DNA from: Desmonostoc muscorum FACHB-395 | Lineage (GTDB): Bacteria > Cyanobacteriota > Cyanobacteriia > Cyanobacteriales > Nostocaceae | Reading direction: 5' to 3' | Length of the DNA stretch: 64,000 bases | Assembly (NCBI RefSeq): GCF_014698035.1 | Contig: NZ_JACJSF010000025.1 | Coordinates: 1-64,000 of the forward strand | Shown here: positions 27,421-36,115 of the stretch, piece by piece | Layout of the letters: every line of letters starts with the position of its first letter | How positions within the stretch are numbered: the stretch's first letter is position 1 | Notes under the pieces: generated by a model | Told to the model about the DNA's origin: nothing | What the model saw: only the letters and a program-made list of their open reading frames with translations | The model's database searches: none | Made by a program: the position numbers and the translations under genes

Positions 27421-28572
27421 TTATAAAATTCTGTCGCCAGTTTTGGGATCAAATACAAATAAGTGATTTAAATCAAGTTGTAGAGAAAGGCGATCGCCTG
27501 GACGGGGACGCACATCCGCGCCTACCTGAATATTCAACACCACCGCCGAACCAGGTAAACCAGCACGAATCAAAGTTTCTCTTCCCAAAGGTTCCACCAC
27601 CTTAACTTCTACAATCAGGTGACTCTCATTTTCTTCTTGGCGACTTGGTGAATCATCGCTGTAGGCGGGTTTCCCGCCGTAGGCGACTGTGAACCCGGAG
27701 GGCGGTTCGTTAATAAAAATATGCTCTGGACGAATCCCCAAATCATAACTGTGTTCCTGACGCAACTGTAATTTTTCTTTTACAACTGCTGGAATCGTTA
27801 ATAACTGTCCACTGACATCAAAACCGTTATTGTGATAGATTGCAGGCAAAATATTCATTGGCGGACTGCCTAAAAAACTTGCCACCATCTGATTAGCAGG
27901 ACTTGCATAAATAGTTTGGGGATCGCCGATTTGTTGAATTCGCCCGCGATTTAGCACGACTATTTTATCAGCCAAAGTCATTGCTTCAACTTGATCGTGG
28001 GTGACGTAAATTGTGGTAATTCCTAATTCTTGATGTAACTGTTTTAATTCTGCCCTTGTATCGTCGCGTAATTGGGCATCTAAATTAGATAAAGGTTCAT
28101 CAAGTAAAAACACTTGGGGTTCACGAGCGATCGCTCTTCCTAATGCTACCCGTTGTTGCTGTCCCCCAGAAAGTTGTTTGGGTTTACGATCCAGCAAGTG
28201 ATCCAGAGAAAGCGATCGCGCCACATCCATCACCCGTTCTTGAATGATTTTTCGATCAACCTTCCGCATTTGCAAGCCAAAGCCGATATTTTCCGCCACG
28301 CTCATGTGAGGATAGAGGGCGTAGTTTTGGAACACCATCGCCACATCTCGCTGTCTGGCTGGGATATTATTCACCAAGCGATCACCAATAAAGAGTTTGC
28401 CTGATGTAGCGGTTTCTAAACCAGCGATCGTTCGCAAAATTGTAGACTTACCACAACCCGATGGCCCAACTAAAACCCAAAACTCGCCATCAGGAATTTC
28501 AAAGGTAATGTCCTCGATCGCGGTGACATTATTGAATCTACGCTTAATATCTTCTAGACGAACATTTGCCAT
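27421..28572 (-). CDS. ugpC: ABC sugar-type importer ATP-binding protein (UgpC/MalK family)
   Basis: An ABC ATPase with Walker A GPSGCGKS, Q-loop FQNYALYPH, signature LSGGQQQR, Walker B QVFLLDEPLSNLD and switch YVTHDQ. A C-terminal regulatory TOBE-type domain includes DLGIRPEHIF. This layout defines the UgpC/MalK group that energises uptake of sugars or glycerol phosphate and is often shared between permeases. No permease is nearby. The open frame extends 15 codons upstream to 28617, but the family start is the ATG at 28572 (MANVRLEDI), which I chose. Confidence 0.88.
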   Translation of the reverse strand: MANVRLEDIKRRFNNVTAIEDITFEIPDGEFWVLVGPSGCGKSTILRTIAGLETATSGKLFIGDRLVNNIPARQRDVAMVFQNYALYPHMSVAENIGFGLQMRKVDRKIIQERVMDVARSLSLDHLLDRKPKQLSGGQQQRVALGRAIAREPQVFLLDEPLSNLDAQLRDDTRAELKQLHQELGITTIYVTHDQVEAMTLADKIVVLNRGRIQQIGDPQTIYASPANQMVASFLGSPPMNILPAIYHNNGFDVSGQLLTIPAVVKEKLQLRQEHSYDLGIRPEHIFINEPPSGFTVAYGGKPAYSDDSPSRQEENESHLIVEVKVVEPLGRETLIRAGLPGSAVVLNIQVGADVRPRPGDRLSLQLDLNHLFVFDPKTGDRIL

Positions 28573-28668
28573 TATCTGATTTGATATTTTCAGTTTAGGA
28601 TCATGCGGCACTTCCAACTAAGTACTAAGAGGTTTGATCCGCACCCTCCGAGGAATTGTGAGGCTGCT

Positions 28669-28872
28669 TTACAAATGTAGAACTCTAATCAGAAATCTTA
28701 GAGCCTCATTCACAGCATCGGCATTAGGAAAAACCTCTGCAACATCAGGTTCTAAACGAATTGTTGTCTTACTAAAGCTCTTTCGTTCAGAACCAAATTT
28801 TCTGATTTTTAGGCTCTTTAAGTCATACTCTGATCGCAGACGACAGCATGATATTTTTGACTTTTCACACAT
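28669..28872 (-). CDS. Small ribbon-helix-helix-like protein coupled to HicB-like gene
   Basis: A 67-residue protein of unrecognised family. The N-terminal half is basic and Ser-rich. The C-terminal half (TTIRLEPDVAEVFPNADAVNEALRFLI) looks like a ribbon-helix-helix DNA-binding unit: one strand, then two helices. Its ATG overlaps the end of the HicB-like gene (ATGTGTGA at 28865-28872), so translation is coupled. It could be a partner or regulator of the HicB-like protein. It is not HicA, because no double-stranded-RNA-binding fold is visible. Confidence 0.6.
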   Translation of the reverse strand: MCEKSKISCCRLRSEYDLKSLKIRKFGSERKSFSKTTIRLEPDVAEVFPNADAVNEALRFLIRVLHL

Positions 28873-29035
28873 CCTCTAAACAAAGTTCAATTACTTCTTT
28901 CATATTAGCCATCAACTCATCAATTGTTTCTCCTTGACTGTAACAGGCTTGTAGCTGAGGTACTTCTCCGACATAGTAGCCATCTTCATCCCGTTTAATG
29001 ATGACGTAGAATTCTCGGTTGGTGGGATTGATCAT
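28865..29035 (-). CDS. HicB-family antitoxin-like protein
   Basis: A 56-residue frame starting MINPTNREFYVIIKRDEDGYYV and ending in MKEVIELCLEDV. It has the HicB pattern: strand with D-x-D-GYYV, then VPQLQACYSQGETIDELMANMKEVIEL, the partial RNase-H fold typical of HicB and UPF0150 proteins. There is no DNA-binding extension and no HicA toxin next to it. It overlaps the following small gene by eight bases. Solitary HicB-like genes of this size are common in cyanobacteria. Confidence 0.8.
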   Translation of the reverse strand: MINPTNREFYVIIKRDEDGYYVGEVPQLQACYSQGETIDELMANMKEVIELCLEDV

Positions 29036-29060
29036 AATCTATTTGTACGTAGACTCAAAA

Positions 29061-29789
29061 TCATTTTTCTGGATTCTTCGACCAAGCAGGGTGAGAGAGT
29101 AAAGAAGCAAAGACTCTTACCCCCCGCAGCTGATTAGAGAGGGGTAAGTGACCTCTAGGCGCACTCAAATCCCAGGTAAAGCTGTTAGGGTATCGCGTCC
29201 AGTTATTACCTTCTTTCCAGCCAATTTTCGGCCAGAAATTCTCCCAATTTTTACCCAAACTCAACCAGATTTCTCGCTGCACTGAAAAGCCAAATTTACC
29301 TTCGGAGTGGACTAACCAGAGGTTGTTAATAGTTTGCAAGTCAACAGCCGAGGTATTTTCTACCTCAGTAAAGTACAACCATTTTCGTTGTACAGCCGTT
29401 GGCCCTGATAATTCACACATTTTTTCGATGGTGACGCGATCGGCTGCTTGAAAGTCTTGAGCAGCAAGTAACTGTTGCAAAGAATTGTAGTTAATCCCGC
29501 ACTCTGATTTTAGAGGTACAATTCCTTCAGGAAAATAGGAGCGCAAAAATTCTTTGGCTTGAGGTGCATCAGAGCTGTAAAGGACTTGGTAAGCTTTGCC
29601 ATCAATCCAAGTCGCTGGGTTCTCACGTCGTTTCAGTAAAAATTCCATCAACACGTCTAATCCCTCATTACCCAACTCAGCTAACTGTGGGATTATCTGT
29701 TGTTGGACTTTTTCAGACCCGGCGATTAACGGTCGTCGGAGGGAGTCGATGTCATTTGCAGGGCCTGATAAAATCATTGGGTCTGTCAT
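29061..29789 (-). CDS. gun4: GUN4 tetrapyrrole-binding protein
   Basis: A 242-residue GUN4. The N-terminal helical domain (about residues 10-85, QQQIIPQLAELGNEGLDVLMEFL) is followed by the GUN4 core (about 85-232). The core has the family's W-rich region: LWLVHSEGKFGFSVQREIW, then FWPKIGWKEGNNWTRYPN and TWDLSAPRGHLPL. GUN4 binds protoporphyrin IX and its Mg form and stimulates Mg-chelatase, the first committed step of chlorophyll synthesis. Length matches cyanobacterial GUN4. It is transcribed away from icd across a 275 bp gap. Confidence 0.95.
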   Translation of the reverse strand: MTDPMILSGPANDIDSLRRPLIAGSEKVQQQIIPQLAELGNEGLDVLMEFLLKRRENPATWIDGKAYQVLYSSDAPQAKEFLRSYFPEGIVPLKSECGINYNSLQQLLAAQDFQAADRVTIEKMCELSGPTAVQRKWLYFTEVENTSAVDLQTINNLWLVHSEGKFGFSVQREIWLSLGKNWENFWPKIGWKEGNNWTRYPNSFTWDLSAPRGHLPLSNQLRGVRVFASLLSHPAWSKNPEK

Positions 29790-30064
29790 GCCATTCTCGT
29801 TTTAGCGGTCAGTGAAAGAGTGGTAAGCTATCAGGCTTTACCTTGGAAAAGCATTGATAGCGAAAAGTAGTTTACTATTTTTGATCGTACAAAATTGCGA
29901 TCGCTTCACTGAAATCCCACACTTAATCCCCAAATAATGTACAAGGGGAATAGGGGGAAAATCTTTGCCTTATGGCTTGGTAAACAAAAGACATAGCAAA
30001 ATATACAAGCCTGCCACATAAGGATTTTTTGACTAGCAGCGTATCGATTAGGAGTGTGTGAACG

Positions 30065-31486
30065 ATGTACGAAAAGATTACCCCCCCCGCAGCCGGAGCA
30101 AAGATCACCTTCAAAAATGGTGAACCAATCGTACCGGACAATCCAATTATCCCCTTTATTCGTGGCGATGGTACAGGTATCGACATCTGGCCTGCTACCC
30201 AAAAAGTTCTCGATGCTGCGGTAGCCAAAGCATATAAGGGTCAGCGTCAAATTAGCTGGTTCAAGGTTTACGCTGGGGACGAAGCTTGCGATTTATACGG
30301 TACTTACCAGTATTTACCTCAAGATACTCTAACGGCAATTGAAGAGTATGGTGTAGCTATTAAAGGGCCTTTGACTACTCCCATTGGGGGAGGAATTCGT
30401 TCTTTAAATGTGGCGCTAAGGCAAATTTTTGACTTGTATGCCTGTGTGCGTCCTTGCCGTTACTATGCGGGTACGCCCTCACCCCACAAAAACCCCGAAA
30501 AGCTGGATGTAATTGTTTATCGGGAAAATACAGAAGATATTTATTTAGGGATTGAGTGGCGACAAGGTAGCGAAATTGGTGATCGCTTAATTAAGATTCT
30601 TAACGAAGAACTAATCCCCGCCACCCCAGAACACGGGAAAAAACGCATTCCTCTTGATTCTGGTATTGGCATCAAACCCATCAGCAAAACTGGTTCCCAA
30701 CGCCTAGTTAGACGTGCCATCAAACACGCCTTGCTATTGCCCAAAAACAAGCAACAAGTGACTTTGGTGCATAAGGGCAACATCATGAAATACACCGAAG
30801 GCGCTTTCCGCGATTGGGGTTATGAACTAGCAACCAGTGAATTCCGCCAAGAAACTGTTACTGAACAAGAATCTTGGATTTTGAGTAACAAGGAAAAAAA
30901 TCCGAATATTTCTTTGGAAGAAAACGCCCGCCAGATTGAGCCTGGGTTTGATAATCTTACCCCAGACAAGAAAGCGCAAGTTGTCAAGGAAGTCGAAACT
31001 GTTCTTAACACCATTTGGGCAACCCACGGCGATGGCAAATGGAAAGAGAAAGTTTTGGTGAATGACCGGATTGCTGACAGTATTTTTCAACAAATCCAAA
31101 CCAGACCGGATGAGTATTCGATTTTGGCGACGATGAACTTGAACGGCGATTATTTGTCTGATGCCGCCGCCGCCATTGTTGGTGGATTGGGAATGGGACC
31201 AGGGGCGAATATTGGTGATTCTAGTGCCATATTTGAAGCTACTCACGGTACTGCACCCAAACACGCCGGCTTAGATCGGATTAATCCGGGTTCAGTGATT
31301 TTATCAGGTGTGATGATGCTGGAATTTATGGGTTGGCAAGAAGCCGCAGACCTAATTAAGAAAGGCTTAAGCGATGCGATCGCCAATAGTCAAGTCACCT
31401 ACGATTTAGCCAGGTTGCTAGAACCGCCTGTTGAACCCTTAAAATGTTCTGAATTTGCCGACGCAATTATTCAGCATTTTGGTTAA
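30065..31486 (+). CDS. icd: Isocitrate dehydrogenase (NADP+)
   Basis: A 473-residue NADP-dependent isocitrate dehydrogenase that makes 2-oxoglutarate, the carbon skeleton for ammonium assimilation and the nitrogen signal in cyanobacteria. Substrate-binding residues are seen in [22 protein letters not shown] and [12 protein letters not shown]. The metal and cofactor regions are [23 protein letters not shown] and [10 protein letters not shown]. The protein is about 55 residues longer than the E. coli enzyme because of an insert (about residues 275-335, [11 protein letters not shown] onward) usual in cyanobacterial Icd. No NtcA site (GTA-N8-TAC) was clear upstream by eye. Confidence 0.97.
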   Translation: MYEKITPPAAGAKITFKNGEPIVPDNPIIPFIRGDGTGIDIWPATQKVLDAAVAKAYKGQRQISWFKVYAGDEACDLYGTYQYLPQDTLTAIEEYGVAIKGPLTTPIGGGIRSLNVALRQIFDLYACVRPCRYYAGTPSPHKNPEKLDVIVYRENTEDIYLGIEWRQGSEIGDRLIKILNEELIPATPEHGKKRIPLDSGIGIKPISKTGSQRLVRRAIKHALLLPKNKQQVTLVHKGNIMKYTEGAFRDWGYELATSEFRQETVTEQESWILSNKEKNPNISLEENARQIEPGFDNLTPDKKAQVVKEVETVLNTIWATHGDGKWKEKVLVNDRIADSIFQQIQTRPDEYSILATMNLNGDYLSDAAAAIVGGLGMGPGANIGDSSAIFEATHGTAPKHAGLDRINPGSVILSGVMMLEFMGWQEAADLIKKGLSDAIANSQVTYDLARLLEPPVEPLKCSEFADAIIQHFG

Positions 31487-31521
31487 GTTTACTAGGGTTA
31501 ATTAGTCGAATAAAAAGACCT

Positions 31522-31587
31522 CTCCCTGGTTTTACTACGCAAAACTTGTCCCTCTCCGACTCGGAGAGGGAAAGAGTTAAACTTTAA
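31522..31587. repeat. Dispersed repeat with hairpin CCCTCTCCGA-C-TCGGAGAGGG
   Basis: A unit of about 65 bp that recurs at 44174-44236 with few changes. It holds a perfect 10 bp stem at 31550-31570. Confidence 0.85.
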
Positions 31588-31614
31588 CTCCAAAAATCTC
31601 TTTTTTCTCTCTGC

Positions 31615-31672
31615 GTTCTCTGTGCCTCTGCGGTTTAAAAGCAATTTTTATAACCACAGAGGCGCAGAGAAC
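31615..31672. terminator. Large hairpin between convergent icd and mtnA
   Basis: Arms at 31615-31635 and 31652-31672 pair at 19 of 21 positions (GTTCTCTGTGCCTCTGCGGTT against its near complement) with an AT-rich 16-base loop. The sequence belongs to a dispersed Nostoc repeat type. Its place between two convergent genes fits a bidirectional terminator. Confidence 0.6.
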
Positions 31673-31701
31673 CAGAGGTAAAAGAGCTAGCCCTGGCATC
31701 A

Positions 31702-32775
31702 TTAATTTCTGGAGATGTCTACTTGCTTTAGCTGTGATTTCGCTAATTTATCAGGTGCGATAGCTCCATTCTCTGTAATGATGGCTGTAATCAACTCAGC
31801 CGGAGTCACATCAAAAGCTGGGTTGTAAAAATCGACACCTTCAGGTGTGAGAATAGTATCCCCGACTTGATATATTTCTGTTGGATCGCGTTCTTCAATG
31901 GGAATTTTGCTGCCATCGGCTAATTCAAAATCAACAGTAGAAAGGGGTGCAGCCACAAAGAAGGGGATATTATGTGCCTTAGCTGCGATCGCAACACTAT
32001 ATGTACCAATTTTATTAGCAGTGTCGCCATTAGCAGCAATTCGGTCAGCACCCACAACTACAGCATGAATCAAACCCTGTTTCATGCAATGGGCTGCCAT
32101 ATTATCAGTAATTAATGTCACAGGAATACCTTCTTGCACACATTCCCAAGCGGTGAGTTTTGCACCTTGTAAACGGGGACGGGTTTCGTCGGCAAATAAA
32201 CGTTCTAAACGTCCTTCTCTCCAAGCGGAACGCACAACACCTAAAGCAGTGCCATAACCAGCCGTAGCTAGCGCCCCAGCGTTGCAGTGAGTAAGTAACG
32301 TCAGCTTTTCTGGAGTAGTGGGCAAAACTGCCAAACCATTGTCGCCGATCGCTTGACAGGTTTGCAAATCTTCAACGTTGATTGCTTGAGCTGTTTGGAA
32401 AAGGGTTTGCTTAATGTCTTCAACAGTTCCCAACGTTTCCTTGGCAACTTTCATCATCCGACTAATTGCCCAAAATAAATTTACCGCCGTCGGACGAGTA
32501 GAACCTAACAACTGGGCTACTTTATCTAAGTTTTGCAAAAATTCGTGGCGATCGCTAGTTTCAATTTCCCTTGCGCCAAGATACATTCCATAAGCCGCAG
32601 CCACACCAATTGCAGGCGCACCCCGGACAATCATAGTCTTAATCGCCCGCACCATATCTTCACTGCGGTGGATTTCCACAAATGTATATTCGTTGGGTAA
32701 GCGCGTTTGGTCAATTAGTGACACCGATTCATTGTGCCAAATAACGGGATAAACGTGGTTTGTAGAAAGTGTCAT
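31702..32775 (-). CDS. mtnA: S-methyl-5-thioribose-1-phosphate isomerase
   Basis: A 357-residue MtnA of the eIF2B-like family, which isomerises methylthioribose 1-phosphate to methylthioribulose 1-phosphate in the methionine salvage pathway. Conserved segments are [16 protein letters not shown] near residue 49, [20 protein letters not shown] near 160 with the catalytic Cys, and [22 protein letters not shown] near 240 with the catalytic Asp. Length is normal. It converges on icd. No other salvage gene is in the window. Confidence 0.95.
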   Translation of the reverse strand: MTLSTNHVYPVIWHNESVSLIDQTRLPNEYTFVEIHRSEDMVRAIKTMIVRGAPAIGVAAAYGMYLGAREIETSDRHEFLQNLDKVAQLLGSTRPTAVNLFWAISRMMKVAKETLGTVEDIKQTLFQTAQAINVEDLQTCQAIGDNGLAVLPTTPEKLTLLTHCNAGALATAGYGTALGVVRSAWREGRLERLFADETRPRLQGAKLTAWECVQEGIPVTLITDNMAAHCMKQGLIHAVVVGADRIAANGDTANKIGTYSVAIAAKAHNIPFFVAAPLSTVDFELADGSKIPIEERDPTEIYQVGDTILTPEGVDFYNPAFDVTPAELITAIITENGAIAPDKLAKSQLKQVDISRN

Positions 32776-33313
32776 AGAAAAACGTAGTTAGTGGATAAGT
32801 AAGTCGGCGCTAATATTTCAAGCTATGTTAAGAAATTTAACTGTAGGGTGTGTTGTCGCGCAGCGCAACGCATCGTCAAGAATTTAAGATGGCATAACAC
32901 GACGCTAGTTTGCTCAAGTCGGGAGAACCCGCCCACGCAACTGTCTCGCCTACAGACAATTTATATTTATTCATATACATTGAATTTTCTCGCCGACTTA
33001 ACTTAAGCAATATTTTTTACTTTAATGTACCTTGATGATTTCATTTTAAAAACTAAAATTCAATTAAATATTTTTTAGTTTTTTGATGATTTTGCGGCAC
33101 AGATAATTACTTAATATTTATTTAATTAATTTCTTCCTTAACTGTCTTAACTGTCCTTGCATTCTCATTACAAAAGTGAGAACATATTTCGCTAAAGCAT
33201 TTAAAAAACTAAATATATAGTTAATATCAAAAATGCTTTTGCCCTAACTCTATGCAAAGATCACATCTTAATAAAAAGTTGATCTAATTCCTTAAAAGAT
33301 TTGAAATAAAAAT
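32776..33313. other. Intergenic region upstream of the oxylipin genes
   Basis: A 538 bp gap between divergent mtnA and the DUF2235 gene. The part near mtnA has short dispersed-repeat sequence (CGCGCAGCGCAACGC near 32860). The part near 33314 is very AT-rich and probably holds the promoter for the three plus-strand genes. I could not fix the -10 and -35 boxes. Confidence 0.5.
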
Positions 33314-34321
33314 ATGAAACGTCTTGTTATATGCTGTGATGGAACCTGGCAACAATTAACAAGTGCTTACCCTAGCAATGTGGTTAAGTTAGCTCAATCG
33401 GTAAAACCGATGGCTAGTGACGGGGTTGCACAAATCGTATTTTATGACGAGGGGGTTGGAGCTGAGGGTCAAAAGGTTTTAGGGGGAGCTACCGGACTAG
33501 GAATCGATAGAAATATAGAAGATGGCTACCGATTTCTGAGCCTCAATTATGTTTCTGGTGACGAAATCTATCTGTTCGGTTTCAGTCGTGGTGCTTACAC
33601 AGTTAGAAGTTTAGCGGGGATGATCTATTGCTCCGGTCTTTTAGACCGTCCCCATGTCACCAAAGCCCATGAAGCTTATGAGCTTTACCGTAAACGAGGT
33701 GTTAAACCAAAAGATCAGGAAGCTGTGGAATACCGTCAAGCTTACGGCGATCGCGTCCCTATAGCCTTGCTGGGTTGCTTTGATACCGTTGGGGCCCTTG
33801 GTATTCCTGGGATACCCGCCTTCAGCAAGTTGAGCGAGCAGCTGAATAAGCGTTACAGATTCCATGACACTACTTTAAACAAATGTGTTCAGAATGCCTT
33901 GCACGCGGTGGCGATCGACGAAATCCGTGAAGTCTTTGATGTCACTCCCATGACAAAGCATCCTGATGCTGAAAACCAGCGAGTGATTCAAAAGTGGTTC
34001 CCTGGCGCACATGGCTGCGTTGGTGGTGGAACTAAAGAACATAGTGGGTTATCAGATGCCGCCTTACAGTGGATGATTGATTCCATCGGTGAGATGCAAT
34101 TGGGACTTGACTTCGATACAAGTGTGATTCCTACAGGTATTAACCCCAATTATGAATGCGATTTTAAGAACGATGCTGGATTCTTTAAATTGGCAGGAAT
34201 CAAGTTTCGTGAGGTTAGTGATGTCATTGAAGACCTTCATGAAAGCACAATTAACCGTTTGAAAAGTCGCAAAGACTATCGACCTAAAAATCTACAAAAG
34301 ATTATTTCCAAACTGAAATAA
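33314..34321 (+). CDS. DUF2235 alpha/beta hydrolase (phospholipase-like)
   Basis: A 335-residue protein of the DUF2235 / Tle1-like alpha/beta hydrolase family. It opens with LVICCDGTWQQ, the family's first strand. The nucleophile elbow is GFSRGA, with Ser91. WFPGAHGCVGGG near residue 230, followed by LSDAAL, supplies the remaining triad region. Family members with tested activity are phospholipases or lipases. No signal peptide or membrane segment is visible. It is the first of three same-strand genes with gaps of 78 and 87 bp, ahead of a fatty-acid dioxygenase and a catalase-related lyase. It may free the fatty acid they use. That link is inference from position. Confidence 0.85.
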   Translation: MKRLVICCDGTWQQLTSAYPSNVVKLAQSVKPMASDGVAQIVFYDEGVGAEGQKVLGGATGLGIDRNIEDGYRFLSLNYVSGDEIYLFGFSRGAYTVRSLAGMIYCSGLLDRPHVTKAHEAYELYRKRGVKPKDQEAVEYRQAYGDRVPIALLGCFDTVGALGIPGIPAFSKLSEQLNKRYRFHDTTLNKCVQNALHAVAIDEIREVFDVTPMTKHPDAENQRVIQKWFPGAHGCVGGGTKEHSGLSDAALQWMIDSIGEMQLGLDFDTSVIPTGINPNYECDFKNDAGFFKLAGIKFREVSDVIEDLHESTINRLKSRKDYRPKNLQKIISKLK

Positions 34322-34399
34322 GTTGAATGAATTTAGGTAATCGAAGTAGAGAAATTTCTGGTGCATTGAATCCAAAAGTGAAAAAAGGTAAAAATAATT

Positions 34400-36028
34400 A
34401 TGGCTGGGAAAAGAGATACATCCAAAGACGGGTTAGGTAACAAACTTCAAACATTAGTTTTAACAAACTTTAAGCCTATTTGGAAACTTCTCCAAAGTAA
34501 CAAATCTATTGCACGTAAAGTTAATAAAACTCTGCTTAACAGTCTCATCTATAAAATTCCGACTCGTCCTAATCCTTATAGTATGATGACTTTAGATGAG
34601 CATATTCCTGATACTAACATTCCTAAGAAAACTGATACTTATACTTCCTGGGAATCACTCAACGATCGCACTTATACAGGAAGGCATCTACCACCCGATC
34701 CCAAGTTAAACGCTGAGGGTAATCTACCCAAAGTTGAAGACTTAGCTATTTTATTCCGTAAAAGAGACGGTAAAACTATTTATTCTGGCAAATCAACCAT
34801 GCTGTTTCCCTATTGGGTGCAGTGGTTTACAGATAGCTTTCTTCGCCTTAATCACTACAATAAACTAAAAAATACTTCCAACCATGAAATTGATTTGTGT
34901 AATGTTTATGGTTTAACCAGAAAACAAACACATCTGTTACGAAGTTTTCAAGGAGGTAAATTAAAAACTCAGAAACTCAAACGCCAAGATGGTGTAGAAG
35001 AAGAATATCCTTTGTTTTATTATGCCGATCCAGCGCAGGATAAAATTAAACCTGAATTTGAAGGTCTTTATGAACCTTTGAATGATGAAAAAAGACAGTC
35101 TGTAGATAAAAAGCAATATATGTTTGCAATGGGAGTAGAACGAGCAAACGTACAAATTGGCTATGTGATGCTCAACACTCTATGTCTCCGTGAACATAAT
35201 CGTCTTTGTGATGAATTAGCACGCAATTATCCAGATTGGGATGATGAACGTCTCTTCCAAACATCGAGAAATATTCTCATGGCGATTATTTTAAAAATCA
35301 TCATGGAAGAGTACATTAACCACATAACTCCTTATCACTTTAAGTTGTTTGCCGATCCAGAAGCTTTTACAAAGGAAAGTTGGCATCGTCCCAACTATAT
35401 GGCAATTGAGTTTGACTTTGTTTATCGCTGGCATAGTGCGATTCCAGAAACATTTACCTATAATGGTAAACCAACTCATATTGCTGCATCTCTTTGGAAT
35501 AATAAGATGTTTATTGACCAAGGTTTGGGGGCATTAATGGAAGAAACTTGCTCTCAACCAGGTACAAAAATTGGTTTATTTAACACCCCTGATATATTGG
35601 TGGAGTTAACCGAGTTACCTTCAATCAGATTGGGAAGACAACTGCAATTGGCAAGCTATAACGATTATCGAGAATTATGCGGTTTCCCCAGAGTGACTAG
35701 ATTTGAGCAAGTTACTGGCAATGAATTTGCTCAAGAGAAACTCAAAGAATTATATGGTCATGTTGATAATATTGAGTTCTTTGTCGGGCTTTACGCCGAA
35801 GATGGGCGCGAGAATTCAACTATCCCTGCTTTAGTAGCACGCTTAATTGGGATTGATGCCTTTTCTCAGGCACTAACCAATCCTTTACTATCACCCAATA
35901 TTTTCAATAAAGAAACTTTTTCTCCTGTGGGTTGGGAAATTCTTCAGAATACCAACACAGTCTCAGATTTAGTTAATCGTAATGTTCCTCCATCAGGTAA
36001 GAAGTACAAAGTTACTTTTGACCTTTAA
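34400..36028 (+). CDS. Cyclooxygenase-like fatty acid heme dioxygenase (10S-DOX type)
   Basis: A 542-residue member of the animal heme peroxidase / cyclooxygenase superfamily. VYRWH at residues 341-345 carries the catalytic Tyr342 and proximal heme His345, as in COX and fungal linoleate dioxygenases. Other matches to COX are YTSWESLNDRTYTGRHLPP near residue 90, ASLWNNK, and DAFSQALTNPLLSP near 487, which puts Ser489 at the COX Ser530 place. The distal heme histidine is replaced: QWFTD (141-145) stands where COX has QHFTH. A close relative from Nostoc punctiforme converts linoleate to its 10S-hydroperoxide. No signal peptide is seen, unlike animal COX. The catalase-related gene follows at 87 bp. 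Confidence 0.9.
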   Translation: MAGKRDTSKDGLGNKLQTLVLTNFKPIWKLLQSNKSIARKVNKTLLNSLIYKIPTRPNPYSMMTLDEHIPDTNIPKKTDTYTSWESLNDRTYTGRHLPPDPKLNAEGNLPKVEDLAILFRKRDGKTIYSGKSTMLFPYWVQWFTDSFLRLNHYNKLKNTSNHEIDLCNVYGLTRKQTHLLRSFQGGKLKTQKLKRQDGVEEEYPLFYYADPAQDKIKPEFEGLYEPLNDEKRQSVDKKQYMFAMGVERANVQIGYVMLNTLCLREHNRLCDELARNYPDWDDERLFQTSRNILMAIILKIIMEEYINHITPYHFKLFADPEAFTKESWHRPNYMAIEFDFVYRWHSAIPETFTYNGKPTHIAASLWNNKMFIDQGLGALMEETCSQPGTKIGLFNTPDILVELTELPSIRLGRQLQLASYNDYRELCGFPRVTRFEQVTGNEFAQEKLKELYGHVDNIEFFVGLYAEDGRENSTIPALVARLIGIDAFSQALTNPLLSPNIFNKETFSPVGWEILQNTNTVSDLVNRNVPPSGKKYKVTFDL

Positions 36029-36115
36029 GAGATTGTAAGATTCTACATCAGCTTTGAGTGCGATCGCTCTCGCAAACCAGCGATCGCCAAATTATTAAAT
36101 CTACCTGTAAAAAAA

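Noticed and set aside
33314..34321. DUF2235 gene as a type VI secretion effector
   Set aside because: No secretion-system, VgrG, PAAR or immunity gene is near. The oxylipin neighbours give a better context.
34400..36028. True prostaglandin synthase
   Set aside because: VYRWH and the Ser530-like residue are kept, but the distal histidine is missing, there is no EGF or signal region, and cyanobacterial relatives are linoleate dioxygenases.
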